Numbered from the stretch's first letter, positions 21,653 to 32,697 are shown. The stretch is 64,000 bases of DNA from Trametes villosa (GCA_002964805.2 PUDQ02000024.1:186001-250000), one strand, 5' to 3'. Made by a program: numbers and translations. Notes: a model not told the origin generated them from the sequence alone.

Positions 21653-22749
21653 GGAGGGTTGAGGAGGTGTGGCATATGGAATGGCAGTCTGGTACGTCGG
21701 CTCTTCGTCAGCCTCTTTCATTTTATGTATTCGTGCACCAGTGCTCACCTTTGAGAACCCGCTGCAGTCCGAAATGCCCCCAAGGAGGCCTGTTGGTCTC
21801 CGAACGGATCAATGATCTCTGCGGACCTCTGAATGCGGGGTGTGCGCGTGCTAAGCGGGCATGGGCAAAGATGGGAAGGCTGATCAGCATACATCGGTGC
21901 GCCCGAATGTTCTGGTCCTCTATCATTATGAGCACTTCTAAGGCCCGTTTCCCACTTATCCCTAGGTACCCCGCTCGCCCGTTCTTTGCCTTTGGCCCCT
22001 CGAGCTTCGTACTCCCGCACGTTCGCTTTCACAGAGACAAGTCGGTCTGTTTCTCTGGCCCTCTTGGCGTGCGGCGTGTCCGGCTAATCTTCGTCCTCTA
22101 GTGCACGTTTTCTCCTCGTCGCGAATGACACCGGTTCCGCGTCGTCGTCGTACATCACCGTAGGCGTCGGGCAAGAGAGTGGATGGAGTGCGGCTCAAGT
22201 CAGTGCGCACGCAGCTCACGCAGCTCCCCCCAATGGAGCTCGCCGCAGCCGGTATGTTCTCTTTCTATGGATGTTCGCCGGACGTTAACAACACCATTTA
22301 TAGCTCTAGTCGTGATGGGGTGCTCTAATGGGAGACACCCTACCCGACTCGTCGCCTACATTCGCGTTGCGTGGCCATAGAGGCGACTTCACTACTAGTA
22401 CTGTCTGGTAGGGTATCGGTGGGAGTGCGCCACTTGTTTGTACTTATAAGTTATGATCACCGTCCTCGTTTACTGGGCTGCGACTGCGTGTGCGAGGTGC
22501 CGTGCGCGGGCTACGAAGCAGCAATACGATCGCGGGCCGGCGGGGAATGGCTTGGGCTACTCAAATATATCCTGACGTTATGTACAGCACAGTATGTAGG
22601 GCATATGCCCAGGATATCGTCCTAGGAAACGCCCTATCCTAGGGATGTTCTGAGAATATTGTGGCAGGATATCCTCACGAGATTCCCGGGATACTTGGCC
22701 TATCCGGGCGCTATCCTGGCGGGATATCCTGGGCTGATGCGCGGTGTCG

Positions 22750-23412
22750 TGGGAAGATATCAAGCAGGCGGTCGAATAGTATACACTCACTCACTCACTC
22801 ACTCACTCACTCACTCACTCAATACTCTGACTGCACTCCAGGTATCGTCCGACATGCTTGAGGGTTCTGTGGCACTGGTACATACTACCAGGCACTCCTC
22901 TATCTCATTCATCGTCAGTATTCACACCCCCTTTTCCATCTCAGAGAAGAGGCTCAGTAGTAAAGGGACGACGAATCACCATCGCTCAAGCGCTCAGGCC
23001 CGAACTCCAGCAGCTACCAAGAGGCACCGCAAGTCCATGCTCGGTACGGTGGACAATGTCACGCCCCATGTGCTCGAGTCTATTCAAAGGCGCATGATGA
23101 GCGCGTTTGCCGAAACGCGTCTCTCGACGCCCTGGGGAGGACGCGCAGTTGCGAGTCACCTGACCGTGTCGTAGGGCGCGTCTGCCGAGACGGCATGGGC
23201 CATATGGGCGCGTGAGATAAGGATGCGCGCACGTCCGTTCGTGAATCCCGTATTGCCGCGATCTATAGCGTGAATGATTGCGCCATGCATCGACGTTCTC
23301 ACCCCAAATATATACCCCAACCTAGCCCACACCTGTTCCTGTGCCCGTGCGCGAGTGCGGACTCCTCTTCATCTCCCACCACCACCACGCCCATTCGTCG
23401 CAGTCGTCCGTC
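22750..23412. other. Intergenic region between the transposon and the aldo/keto reductase
   Basis: Holds the tetranucleotide repeat at 22785-22820 and the reductase promoter; a TATATA-like run lies near 23308-23314, about 100 bases before its ATG. Short open frames near 22830-23170 have no recognisable content. Confidence 0.4.
22785..22820. repeat. Microsatellite (ACTC)9
   Basis: Nine perfect ACTC units, 36 bp, just outside the right end of the transposon. Confidence 0.95.
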
Positions 23413-24742
23413 ATGCCTTGGGAGCTCATCAAGTTGAACGATGGTATGTGCCTCACGCGTCCGCTGCGCATGCACCTCTCATACAAGGGTTGCAAATGCA
23501 GGGGCCAGCATCCCCAGTGTTGCGTTCGGGACGTGGACTTTGGGTGGTGGAGCGCAGGCGACAGACTACGTCGACCAGGCCATTTCGGTCGGCTTCTCCC
23601 ACATTGGTCAGTCGCAGCTCCCCTCCAACTTCGCCCTCGGAGCTGACGCGAGGCCGTCGTGCAGACACCGCGCAGGCGTACAGGAACGAGGAGGAGGCGG
23701 GCAAGGCGATCCGCGAGAGCGGCCTTCCCCGCAAGGACATCTACATCACCACCAAGTTCTCCGGGCGCGACGGGCTCGACATCGAGACGTCCATCCAGAA
23801 CAGCCTCAAATTCGTGAGTCCCCAGTGCCAGTGCCTTTCATGTGTGGGGCTGCTCGCACGAGGAGGCTGAACGGCACGGCGCGCAGCTCGGCGTGGACTA
23901 TGTCGACCTGTACCTGATCCACCACCCGCGCCTCGCGACGCCGGACATCCCCACCGCGTGGGCGAAGATGGAGAAGCTCAAGAAGGACGGCCTCGTGAAG
24001 TGCGCCCCCCTCCCTCCGTCTTCACATCAGAGAGAAGAGAGCTGACCGCCCTTCGCCCGCAGGAGCATCGGCGTGAGCAACTTCGGCGTGCCCGAGCTCC
24101 AGATCCTCCTCAACTCCGCCAAAGTCAAGCCCGTCGCGAACCAGGTGCGCCGTCCTCATCCCCCACCCAACCCCCCTCCTCCCACCCCCACACTCCGCCA
24201 TGGACAAGAGACTAACGCGCGCTTTGGCAGATCCTGCTGCACCCGTACGTGCACGCGACGCAGCTGCCGACGATCGAGTTCGGGAACGCGCACGGGATCG
24301 TGAGCGAGGCGTACAGCGTGCTCATCCCGCTCACGCACCAGCCCGGCGGGCCCGTCGACAAGCCCGTCGGCGCGATCGCCGCGCGCCTCAGCGTCAAGCC
24401 CGAACAGGTCCTCCTCGCGTGGGCGAAGAGCAAGGGCGTCGTCGTCGTCACCTCGAGCACGAAGAAGGAGCGCCTGGAGGGCTACCTCGCTGCCGGGGAC
24501 ATCGGTGCGTCGTTTTTGATGCCTACCTGCTTTTTGTTGGGTTGGGTTTTGAGTGAGAATGAAGTGCTGACGATGTGGGTGCAGAGCTGACGGCGGCGGA
24601 CGTCGCGGCGATCGACGTGGCGGGCGCAGCGGGGGCGCGGCAGCAGACCGTGCGCGCGGTCGTGCACCGTGTCGCGGTCGTCGCGCTTGCCACGGCTGTC
24701 GCGTTCGGCGTGTGCGGGTACATGGGTGTCGACCTCATCTGA
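23413..24742 (+). CDS. Aldo/keto reductase with C-terminal membrane anchor
   Basis: An NADPH-dependent carbonyl reductase of the AKR superfamily. Seven exons (23413-23443, 23502-23606, 23665-23813, 23887-23999, 24063-24144, 24231-24504, 24585-24742) join in phase to 303 residues. Start [20 protein letters not shown]; catalytic tetrad Asp46 and Tyr51 ([12 protein letters not shown]), Lys76 (YITTKFS) and His107 (LYLIHHPRL); KSIGVSNFG and a cofactor-binding [13 protein letters not shown]. After the barrel the protein ends in a hydrophobic helix ([18 protein letters not shown]) close to the C-terminus, as in a tail-anchored protein. The substrate cannot be told from the sequence. The ATG sits just before the conserved first strand. 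Confidence 0.93.
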
Positions 24743-24911
24743 CGGTCGTGGGACTGCTGCCTGTGAGTCAGCAACATCACTGTTCCATGGCGGGGCGAGT
24801 AAGATATATGAAGTGCTGTCCTGTATGCTGTAGTGTAGTGTATATATGCTGTTTGTGTCAGTCGGCTCAACAACTGCGAGGGATAAACCTGGCTCACTAG
24901 CACCCGCCTGA

Positions 24912-26865
24912 CTACAGCGGCTCGTACATCAAGTCGTTCAGCACGATCCCGAGCTCCCTCGCGAGCCTCACCGCGAGCTCGTACCCGACCCCGCACTTGA
25001 ACGCCGGCGTCCCGTCCAGCCGGTCCGCAGGCGACGTGCGCACGAGCAGCCGCATGCTCGTCAGCTCCGCGACCTGCGCGTACAGCGCGACGCGCGAGAT
25101 CTCCGTCTCCGTGTACTCGCCCGGCAGCGTGTACTGCGGCGCGGGCGGCCGCGCCTCCGCGTCGTTCTCCTCGAGCAGCACGCCGAGGATCGCGACGAGC
25201 CGGTCGAGCGGGAACGTCGTCGGGCCCAGCAGCCGTTGGGGGATCTATACCGTGTCGCGATTTATAAGGGGGAACCCGCAACACTCAGCTCTCAGAATCT
25301 GGTAGGAAAGACCGCATATATGGGGATACGCACCTTCACGGCGGTCCCCGTCGTGCCCGGCTTCGGCTTGCGCGGCGTGCCGACCTTGCGCCGCCGCCGC
25401 TTGGTGCGCTCGTCGAGCCCGCGCCCGAACATGCGCAGGTCGCTCCGCGCGGGGTTCGTGCTGGCCAGGAACGCGGCGACGAGCACGAACTTCGCCATCC
25501 GCGGCAGCGCCTCTAGCCCCGCCCCAACGTCCCCTTGTGCGGCGAGCGCGGTGGTGTGCGCGTGGAGCGCCTGTGCGGCGTGTGCTGGGTGGACGGAGAG
25601 GAGGTCGGGCGGCGGGGCGTGTGTGTGCGCCCAGTGCGAGGCGTGGGTGAGTCGTGGGTGGAGCGCGTCGAGCGCGCTGGTGAGCGTGGAGGAGAAGAGG
25701 CGGGTGAGACGGAGGCGGACGTCCTCACTCGGGGGAGCAAGCGGAAGCGTGTCGTCGAGGCGAGGCGGCTCCCCCTCCACCCCCAGGTCGTGCAGATGGG
25801 CATCCAGGATAGGCTGCACGAATCCGGGCCAGCGCGCGGCGGCGATGTAGGCGAGCTCGGCAGGGTCGTGCGTAAAGGGGCCGCATGCACTGTAGAGCGT
25901 TGCGACGAAGTGCGCGTAGAGAGGTCGAAGGGCGGGATCGTATGCGCGTGCGGCTGCGCTGGAGCTGGGCTCGTTGGGGGATGGTGTGGGGAAAGAGGAT
26001 GCGAGGATGTCGAGGGTGGCTAAGCAATCCCCCTCTGTTATTACATGTCGGACAGCCCTCACAGTAATGGCACTGACCTTGCTTAGAGAGGAAAGGCACG
26101 TCGATGTAGTGTGGCTCCGGCGCTGCGCGGAGAGGCGGGCGGATGTCCTGCCACTGGTTCTCGGAGATGAGGATCGTGGTGATGTCCACCTGTGTCTAAC
26201 AGGAGAGTGCGCCGTTCAGATCTTGCCATCGCTGGTTTCAACAGCGGCATTCCATAGTGTGTGCATACACCCTAGGAGTTCCTATGAGAGATATCACTCA
26301 CCAGCTCAGAAAGTCTGGTCAGAGGCACGAGCAGATCCGGCAAGTTATCTCTGAGGCGCTCCGCTCGCTCGACTACGAGGACCATTCTGCGCGTGGGTGG
26401 TGTGTACTCCGGTGCCTTCCCCTTGACTTTTCCTGTTCCATTCACCCTGGAGGCCGCGGAGGCCGTCTGCGCGTGTATCTCCTGTATACCGTGTACGAAC
26501 GCGTCGAAGTTCTCATTGTAGCGCCTTCCGTCGGCAGATCCAGGCCAATTCAGCGCTCCCTGGTCCCAGTCAGGTGTCCACCCGGCAAGTGAGTTCAGAG
26601 CCGTATCAAACAGGATTCTAGACGAGAAGCATGCTATCGCGTTCACACAGGCGTAAGAGAGGGCCACTCCAGAGTCGGATCGGGAAGCGAGACTGTCGAG
26701 AGCGGAGGCGACGACGGCGGAAGTAAGGCGAGCATTCTCAGGATCGTGGACGAAGATAAAGGACGGGGGAGTAGAGAGGAGAAGAGCAGACAGGTGAGAG
26801 ACCACAAGGTCATACTCTGCCGACGCGGCGAGGGCGTCGCGCAGGGCGGGGGAGAGCTCGGCCAT
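24912..26865 (-). CDS. ORC5: Origin recognition complex subunit 5
   Basis: A subunit of the nuclear ORC that marks replication origins and loads MCM with Cdc6 and Cdt1. Four exons on the minus strand (26865-26302, 26189-26078, 26034-25334, 25244-24912) join in phase to 569 residues. Recognisable ORC5 parts: an AAA+ like N-terminus with SFIFVHDPENARLTSAVV; YACVNAIACFSSRILFDTAL; RRMVLVVERAERLRDNLPDL; ITTILISENQWQDIRPP; PEPHYIDVPFLSKQ; and the conserved C-terminus RLLGPTTFPLDRLVAILGVL, then EYTETEISRVALYAQVAELT and LARELGIVLNDLMYEPL. The usual Walker A GxxGKT is absent; the slot reads HDPENARLTS. The tail between residues 340 and 460 is basic (TKRRRRKVG). It faces the gene at 27157 across a 291-bp divergent promoter. 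Confidence 0.92.
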
Positions 26866-27156
26866 CGCAGTGCGAGACAAAGCAGCAAGAGGGAGCAGGA
26901 AGCGCCCAAGACGCGTCGCGCGCGGTGGCTGTGTCACGGGCACATGATGCAGGGTCACACGATCGATCGGCGATCGAGCGCCCCGCCGTCGACATTGTTT
27001 TTTTCCAAAACGGGCACGCGGGCGCCTCTGGCCTCGGCCGGCTTTAATTCCTCTCTTGTCTTCCTCTTCCACCACGACCATCTCCTGCTATCGCCCCCAC
27101 GCTCGCTCTTCTACACAACCTCCCCCCGTTGCCGGCCCATCCATCTTACACGGAGC
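26866..27156. promoter_or_regulatory. Divergent promoter between ORC5 and the disordered-protein gene
   Basis: 291 bp between two divergent ATGs. No TATA box is evident; it includes a TTTTTTT run near 27000 and a CT-rich stretch before 27157. Confidence 0.35.
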
Positions 27157-29151
27157 ATGAAGCTCGTCGTCCGTGTACAGTACATCGGCGATCGCGCCCG
27201 CATGCTCCTACGAGACGAACTCGCCGCAGAGTACACCAAGGGCCTCATCGATGATCTCTCCTCCTTCGGCTTTCCCATTCCTCAAGAGCAGAAGCCAATA
27301 GAAAAGTCAGGCTTCATGTTATGCGTCTACTATGTCGACCGGGATAGTGTGAGTCATCCATGCATCCGGCCCGCAACAACGCTCAGCACGCTGACGAGTA
27401 TGGTCAGGACACACACCGTATGATACAGAATGCGTTCGCGAAGGCCAAGTCCGAGGCTGCTTTCTTAGTCGACAGGTCCATGTAAGCCCCCGCTCTACCG
27501 TCATACAGTACAGCGAGTCTGACCCCCCGCAAGACGATACATTTCTCTGAACGAAGAGTACGTCGGCCTGCCCGCCTGGAAAGGTCAGTTGTCAGGTTCT
27601 CCCTCTGACGCTCGCTCTCTAGTGGCGTGATGCACACCACCAACCTGTCCCAGAAGCCGTACAAGCCGAAGACATTCAACAATAAGCCCGAATTTCAGAA
27701 CCCGCAACCGTATCAGACTTCCACATATAAGCAAGAACAGCCATACGGCAAGGCGCCCAAGTATCCAACCTCCATCTCGCAAGCACGCCACGCCGCCAAT
27801 CCCCTTGCACAGAGAATGGCATCCGACTATCCTGGCCCATCGGGCCACTCCATGGACTATGGCGATCATAAACTGATCCATCCACGCTCTCCTCTCGCTG
27901 GTAGCGACGAGAGCATGGGCGGGCCCGACGCCACGCAGCAGACCCTGCTGCAACTGAGCCAGTCCTCTGCTTTCCAGTCGCTTTTGCAGAAGGCGACGCC
28001 TACATCCGCTGCCCAAGTATGTATCTCTTGCTACCTTCATCGGTCGAAGATTCTCATTTTTCGCCACCTGCAGCCCGTTCCAGTCAAAGCCGAGCCTACG
28101 TCCTCAGACCAGCTGTCCATGCTGTTGCGACAGCCGCTGTCGAGCCCGCCTTCGCAGCCGCAGATCCCCAATCTGCAGGCGCTGCTCGAGAAAGCGGGCG
28201 TGAGGAGCACTACTGCGCATGCATTCCTACAGAACAACCCTCCGCCACAGAGCCAGTACCACCCGGCTAGCAGCAACATGGGTCTGCCCTCCATAGCTTC
28301 CAGCTCTAGCCTTCCGCCCCCGACTCCTACATTCGCGGCGCCTGGCCCCTCTAGCAGCGTTCCTGCCCACGCTGCAGCGAGCGCTAGCGCTTCTGCAGGG
28401 GCGAGCCTCGCGCGCCCCGCCACCACCACACCGCGCGTGCCTACGCTGCGCGAGCTGTGGGACATCCGGCGGGAGATCACTGCCCTGCAAGCGCGGGGGC
28501 GTAACGTCGCCGCGGACCTGCGCGCTGCAGGCCAACAGATCCCCCTTGGGCCCGAGGACGCAACGCCCCCGAGTATGGCTGGCGGGCCGCCCAGCAACGG
28601 CGCGGATCTGCTGAAGATGCGCGAGCTTGAGGCTGAAATTCACGGTGCGTGCTCGCCTCTCACTTATTCCCCAGAGTGCCAATTGTAACCTCCCATCTTC
28701 CATGTCCCCTCCCTCATCCGTGCACCTGCATGCCTGACGTGCGTTCATGCATTGCATCTCTGCAACCCTCCCGCCGCGCACTCGATCGTTCTCATGCGCA
28801 TGCCCTGACGATCGAACTGCACTCGGCCCTCCCCGCTCTACCCCGCTCACGATGGCGCCACCGTTTCCCCCCATTCCCTTCCCCGGCCTAGGCCTGCGCC
28901 AGGAGCTCGCCCGCGAGTCTGAGGCACGCAAGCTCGCAGACGCAACCCTGCGTGCGGAGCGCGCCCGCCGTTCAGAGGTCGAGGACGTGCGGCGCGAGCT
29001 CCGCCAGCCGTTCGTCGTGCCCGCCCTCTACGACGCGTTCATGAAGATCGGGCAGATCTCCGGCGACGGCTTCCAGGAGGGCCCCCAGCAGCAGCAGTAC
29101 CCGCAGCAGCACCAGGCCAGCGGCAGCGGGAGCGTGCCCATGGATTACTAG
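27157..29151 (+). CDS. Uncharacterised protein with folded N-terminus and long disordered tail
   Basis: Exons 27157-27348, 27408-27481, 27534-27590, 27623-28016, 28074-28644 and 28892-29151 join to 515 residues. I do not recognise the family. The first 105 residues look folded (MKLVVRVQYIGDRARMLLRD, GFMLCVYYVDRDS, RYISLNEEYVGLPAWK). Then comes a low-complexity Pro/Ser/Gln/Tyr region, a short helix LRELWDIRREITALQARGRN, a Glu/Arg coiled coil ARESEARKLADATLRAERAR and a Gln-rich end. The third intron (27591-27622) would be only 32 nt; the more usual donor at 27584 puts TGA in frame after LPAWK. So either the intron is unusually short or the gene ends early. The exons downstream keep frame. Confidence 0.7.
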
Positions 29152-30753
29152 GCCGCCTCGAGGCGCGTCGTGTGTCAGTGTCGGGGGCAGTAGCGGCGAT
29201 AGTGCGTGGCTGTGGACCGTGGGCACTGGGCCGGGGTAGAGGACACACGGCGCGGATTCCGGGAGCGCGAGCGAGAACGAGAGCGGTGTTCTGATGTACG
29301 ATGATGCCCCGCGGGACACCGTGGTGGTGGTGGCAGCCCGGTCCTACCCTGGACCGGGAGGGTGCGCTGTGCGTGCCCCCAGGCCTCGCCAGCGGTGCCC
29401 GAGGGGTCGTGCGCGTGCGCAGCGGACGACGACGGCCCCGAACGACGGCGACGACGGTATCGGATCGGTTTTTCTCGGCGACTCTGGCGTCGCGCCCTCC
29501 TGCGACGCCCCAGCGCCCGTATACGAGCAGCTTCAGGTTCAGGCGGCGGGCCGCCGCAATTCCATGTCCCAGTCCAGGTCCCGGATCCGCCGGGCTCGGT
29601 GTTCTGCATCTGGTCCGGTTCTTTATTGCTTCTGTTGCGTCTTCTCCTCTGTTGTTTCTGGTCCGAGCCCCTCTGAATGCGCGGGTGCGCGGTGTCGCCC
29701 ATGCCGACATCGTGCACACCGTGCGAACGAACGAACGAACGAAGATACGCACGGCGCCGGGCGAGCGAGCGAGCCGACGACGACAGCGGCTCGCTATTGT
29801 CCGTTCGTCCCGTGGATCCTTTGTCCTGTCCTATTGTTTTCCATTCACACACAAGTCTCAAGACACGCGTCGTGCGCGCGCTCAGCAAACTGAGCTTCGA
29901 GAAGGAGCGGATTAGGTGGCGCGTAGTTGTTGGGGCTGAGAGATGGGGAGGGATGTGTACGCTTTATTATCATGCTCGCAATTGTCTGTGTCTATGACGG
30001 ACTAGTCTGTGTATCCATTGTATGCTCTCATCATGCTTCCCTCTCAACGAGTCGGTATCTGTGTCGCTGTCATTTGGGAGTCTTGTCGGACCCATCTGTT
30101 GCGCGCAGGATCAATATGTCAGTCCTGGACCGCTCGCTCACTCTCACCATTATCATAGAAGTGACATGGGAGAGCGCTCAAGACGTTGGTGGCGTGTAGC
30201 TCGGTTGTAGTTTGTCGCTCGCAGACCGCCTGTGTCATGTAGTCTCAGGTAGAAGTCGAAGAGGGTTCAATATTCAGTATGCCGGTCGTACAGGAGGCGG
30301 GCGCGGCACCCACGACGCCTTACATACACAAACACCCCTGATGCCCAACGGACCTGCCCGAGACACGCAAACGATACCCCGCTGTAATACACACACACAC
30401 CGATGTGATATGCTTCTACCCGAACTTCAATACACATGCTGGTGGACTACACAAACTAATACTACGCCCGGAGGAACGTACAGGTACATACACATCGACA
30501 GGAAACATGGAGGGGTAAACAGGCGTATGCGAATGCGTATGGCCGCACTGCGATGGTCGTCATCGAACCGTATCTTACATACCAGGACAAGGGCCACTGC
30601 GTCCTGTCGAGCTGCGCGCTGCAGCCGTGGGCCTCTCTTCGTCGGCCGCTCACTTCTCCCCTTCCACTCGCCCACTCGACCTAGGCGGGGCACTGCCGGC
30701 TCAAAGCATAACGCCGGTGCTCCCGCCACCACCCCACCCCACTCCAACTTCCC
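29152..30753. other. Convergent intergenic region
   Basis: About 1.6 kb between convergent stops, with no supported gene. It includes a small microsatellite (CGAA)5 at 29724-29743, followed by a (GCGA)-like run near 29760. The remainder is probably 3' untranslated and spacer DNA. Confidence 0.4.
29724..29743. repeat. Microsatellite (CGAA)5
   Basis: Five perfect CGAA units, 20 bp. Confidence 0.9.
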
Positions 30754-32697
30754 CTACCCCGCCATACCCTCGGGTATCTCCAGCAAATCCGCGGCGTACT
30801 TGTCGAGCATGAAGATCCGGAAGCCCTCGGACTCGCCGAACTCGCGCTGCCACGCGCGGCTCAGGCCGCCCTCCCACGCGTACAGCTCGACGCACCAGCC
30901 TTTCTTCAAGGCCGTGCGCACGCACCCGAGGAACCCGTCCTCGTTGAACTGCCCCACGTTCCCGTCTCCCGTCGCGAGCACGATCGTACCACCCGCCGGC
31001 GCCACGTCGACCGCCGCGATCGCTTGGTGCAGCTTCAGCTGTAGGAGCTCGTCCACGCCCTGCTCGCGGTATCGCACCCGCGTCGCGTTCGCGCTGTCCG
31101 AATCCGTCGACGTTGCGGTCCCGTTTCCGTTTCCGTTGCCTTTGGTGGAGGCGCCAGATGCGGACAGCTTGTGGCTGTGCCCGCGTGTGTGCGTCGTGGT
31201 GCGCCCGCGGGTGCGCGCAGGCGTGGCGGGGATGTTTGCGCCGGCGCTGTCAGTCCGGGCATGGTGTGGCTGCCGCTGTCGGTCCGCCCCGTCGCCGGTG
31301 TCGGGGACGCGGGCGTAAATGCGGACCTCATACCCGAGCTCCTCAGCGGAGTGCATGGGCTGGTATAGGGGGGAGGATGTGACGAGAACACGCCGTGTGA
31401 CGGGGCGGCCACGTTCTAGGACGAGCGCAAGCGCCGCGTGCGATAGGTGAGCCTGCTTGAACTTGCGAAGCATGTGTTGCAGGTGCTTCTTGACGTAGGA
31501 GACGAAACCGATGAGGATATTAGAGCTGTGCACCAGGAAAGATGAGTGGGGGCTGTGAAGTAGGAGATGAAAGATGGCACGCACTGATCGATGAATACAT
31601 GGATGAGAGTATCCTGGGACTGCGGTACGGGCCCGCGCGGATCGGCATAAGTTAATGCGGAGGTGAAGTCGCGTGATAGGATAGCGGCGAGGTCCTGCGC
31701 CTCGGAGGGGAACAATAGTCGTAGCTTGTGGGCTAGTGTGCGTAACTGGATCGTGCGGGCATCAAAGGACTTCGTCATAACATGGAGGCTCGGGTTCGGT
31801 TTGAGAGTGGGGGTAGACTTGCTGTGGTGTAGGCGCGGGTTGTGGTCCGCGACGGCGCGTTGCTTCTGCTTCTCTTGCCTCAATATTGCGGGTGTAGCGG
31901 GGGTGGTCTTGTAAACGGGCGAGGACGAGGAGGCGTCTACCGAGGAGGAGCTGTCTTCTTCGTTATCAGCGCTCGCCGTGTCGACACCATCAGCTTCGCC
32001 CGCTATTGTCTCTGTCTGCGCGCTCTCCACAACCGTACTCCGTTGGGTATCCTGCGCAGAGCGGTTGCGCTTGCGTCGACGCTTGCGGCGGGGAGTGGGC
32101 ACGGCCAGGGGCGACGCACTGTCGGATGTTGTCGAGTTATTCCCGCGCAGCTCCCTCCTTGCAGCGAGCTTCTCCCTCTCCGCGGCGAGATAGGTCAGGG
32201 TTTGGTCGAGGTATCCCAGGGAAGGACGATCCATGGTGTTCTCGTCCTCTATGGGGACCTCGAGCTCCGTGCCGTCGTCGTAGTCGGAGGCTGTTGCATC
32301 GGATTCGCTTGGGTGCACTGAGCGGCCACGCACCGGGCTGCCGGGAAGCGATGCAGTGAGATAGGATGTGACCCGTCTGGAAGCCCATCCGGATGGGCCC
32401 TGGACGGGATCGGAGTCGTCGGACTGGGAGAGGGCGAAGGACGAGGTTGGGGTCGCGCCGCGGACGTTCACATTCGGCCCGTTGGGCTGTACCCGCGGGT
32501 TGAAGTTGTTCAGCGCGCGGAAGACCGTGGTGAACGCCCCGAGGTCTGGTGCATCTGTAGCCAGAGTATTCAGCGGACAGAAACGGTGGAGAGCGGGTGA
32601 TCTGACCATCAGAGGTGACCCCGCTGGCGACCGAGTACGTAGAGAACGGGCTGAACGGAGAGGGCGAGATGGAGGATTCTGTGACAGATTGGGTCAT
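30754..32697 (-). CDS. NYN-domain (PIN-like) protein
   Basis: NYN domains are PIN-like folds with RNase activity in several families (for example MARF1/limkain). Three exons (32697-32607, 32554-31585, 31525-30754) join in phase to 610 residues. Residues 1-310 are disordered (Ser, Pro, acidic, with RRKRRRKRNRS, a likely nuclear signal). The domain begins TLIHVFIDHSNILIGFVSYV; intron 2 falls inside the His codon. It continues ALVLERGRPVTRRVLVTSSP and ends with GTIVLATGDGNVGQF, GFLGCVRTALKKGWCVELYA and FRIFMLDKYAADLLE. Likely catalytic acids are the Asp in VFIDHSN and that in TGDGN. A long Thr/Ser/Gly insertion splits the domain. RNase activity is inferred from the family. Confidence 0.85.

Larger units (their letters stand above)
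18636..22746 (+). mobile_element. Outer CACTA-like DNA transposon, interrupted by an inverted copy of itself
   Basis: The left end is CACAGCACATCAGCCC at 18636. The right end is the near-complement GGGCTGATGCGCGGTG, ending at 22746. Both are flanked by TCG (18633-18635 and 22747-22749), a 3-bp target duplication. Removing the inner copy and one AAA duplication leaves 303 + 1754 - 3 = 2,054 bp, exactly the length of the inner copy. The ends are dense in GGATA/TATCC motifs, typical of subterminal transposase-binding repeats. CAC...GTG termini plus 3-bp duplications are the hallmark of CMC/EnSpm elements (in mushrooms also Plavaka and KDZ types). No transposase catalytic domain is recognisable, so the element is probably non-autonomous. 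Its left end lies about 460 bp upstream of the coiled-coil gene. Confidence 0.88.
18939..22746. repeat. 1.75-kb inverted repeat with 300-bp spacer
   Basis: Left arm 18939-20692, right arm 20993-22746, 1,754 bp each, spacer 20693-20992. The arms encode identical peptides in several frames on both strands, and every segment compared was identical. The spacer is itself the reverse complement of 18636-18935 with one mismatch. The palindrome follows directly from the nested opposite orientation of the two transposon copies. Confidence 0.92.

Noticed and set aside
21667..22101. Second transposon frame (144 codons)
   Set aside because: No motif and no Cys/His pattern; overlapping frames on the other strand are equally open. 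Mentioned only within the element.
18636..22746. LTR retrotransposon or Helitron as explanation of the repeat
   Set aside because: The long repeats are inverted, not direct. The ends carry CAC/GTG and 3-bp duplications, not TG/CA with 4-6 bp or TC/CTRR.
18636..22746. Simple assembly hairpin artefact as explanation of the palindrome
   Set aside because: An artefact would not create a second 300-bp terminus, an asymmetric spacer, a base difference and two different target duplications that balance exactly. Long reads should still confirm it.
22785..22820. (ACTC)9 as a telomere-like or CRISPR-like array
   Set aside because: The unit is a plain tetranucleotide; there are no spacers and no TTAGGG-type units.
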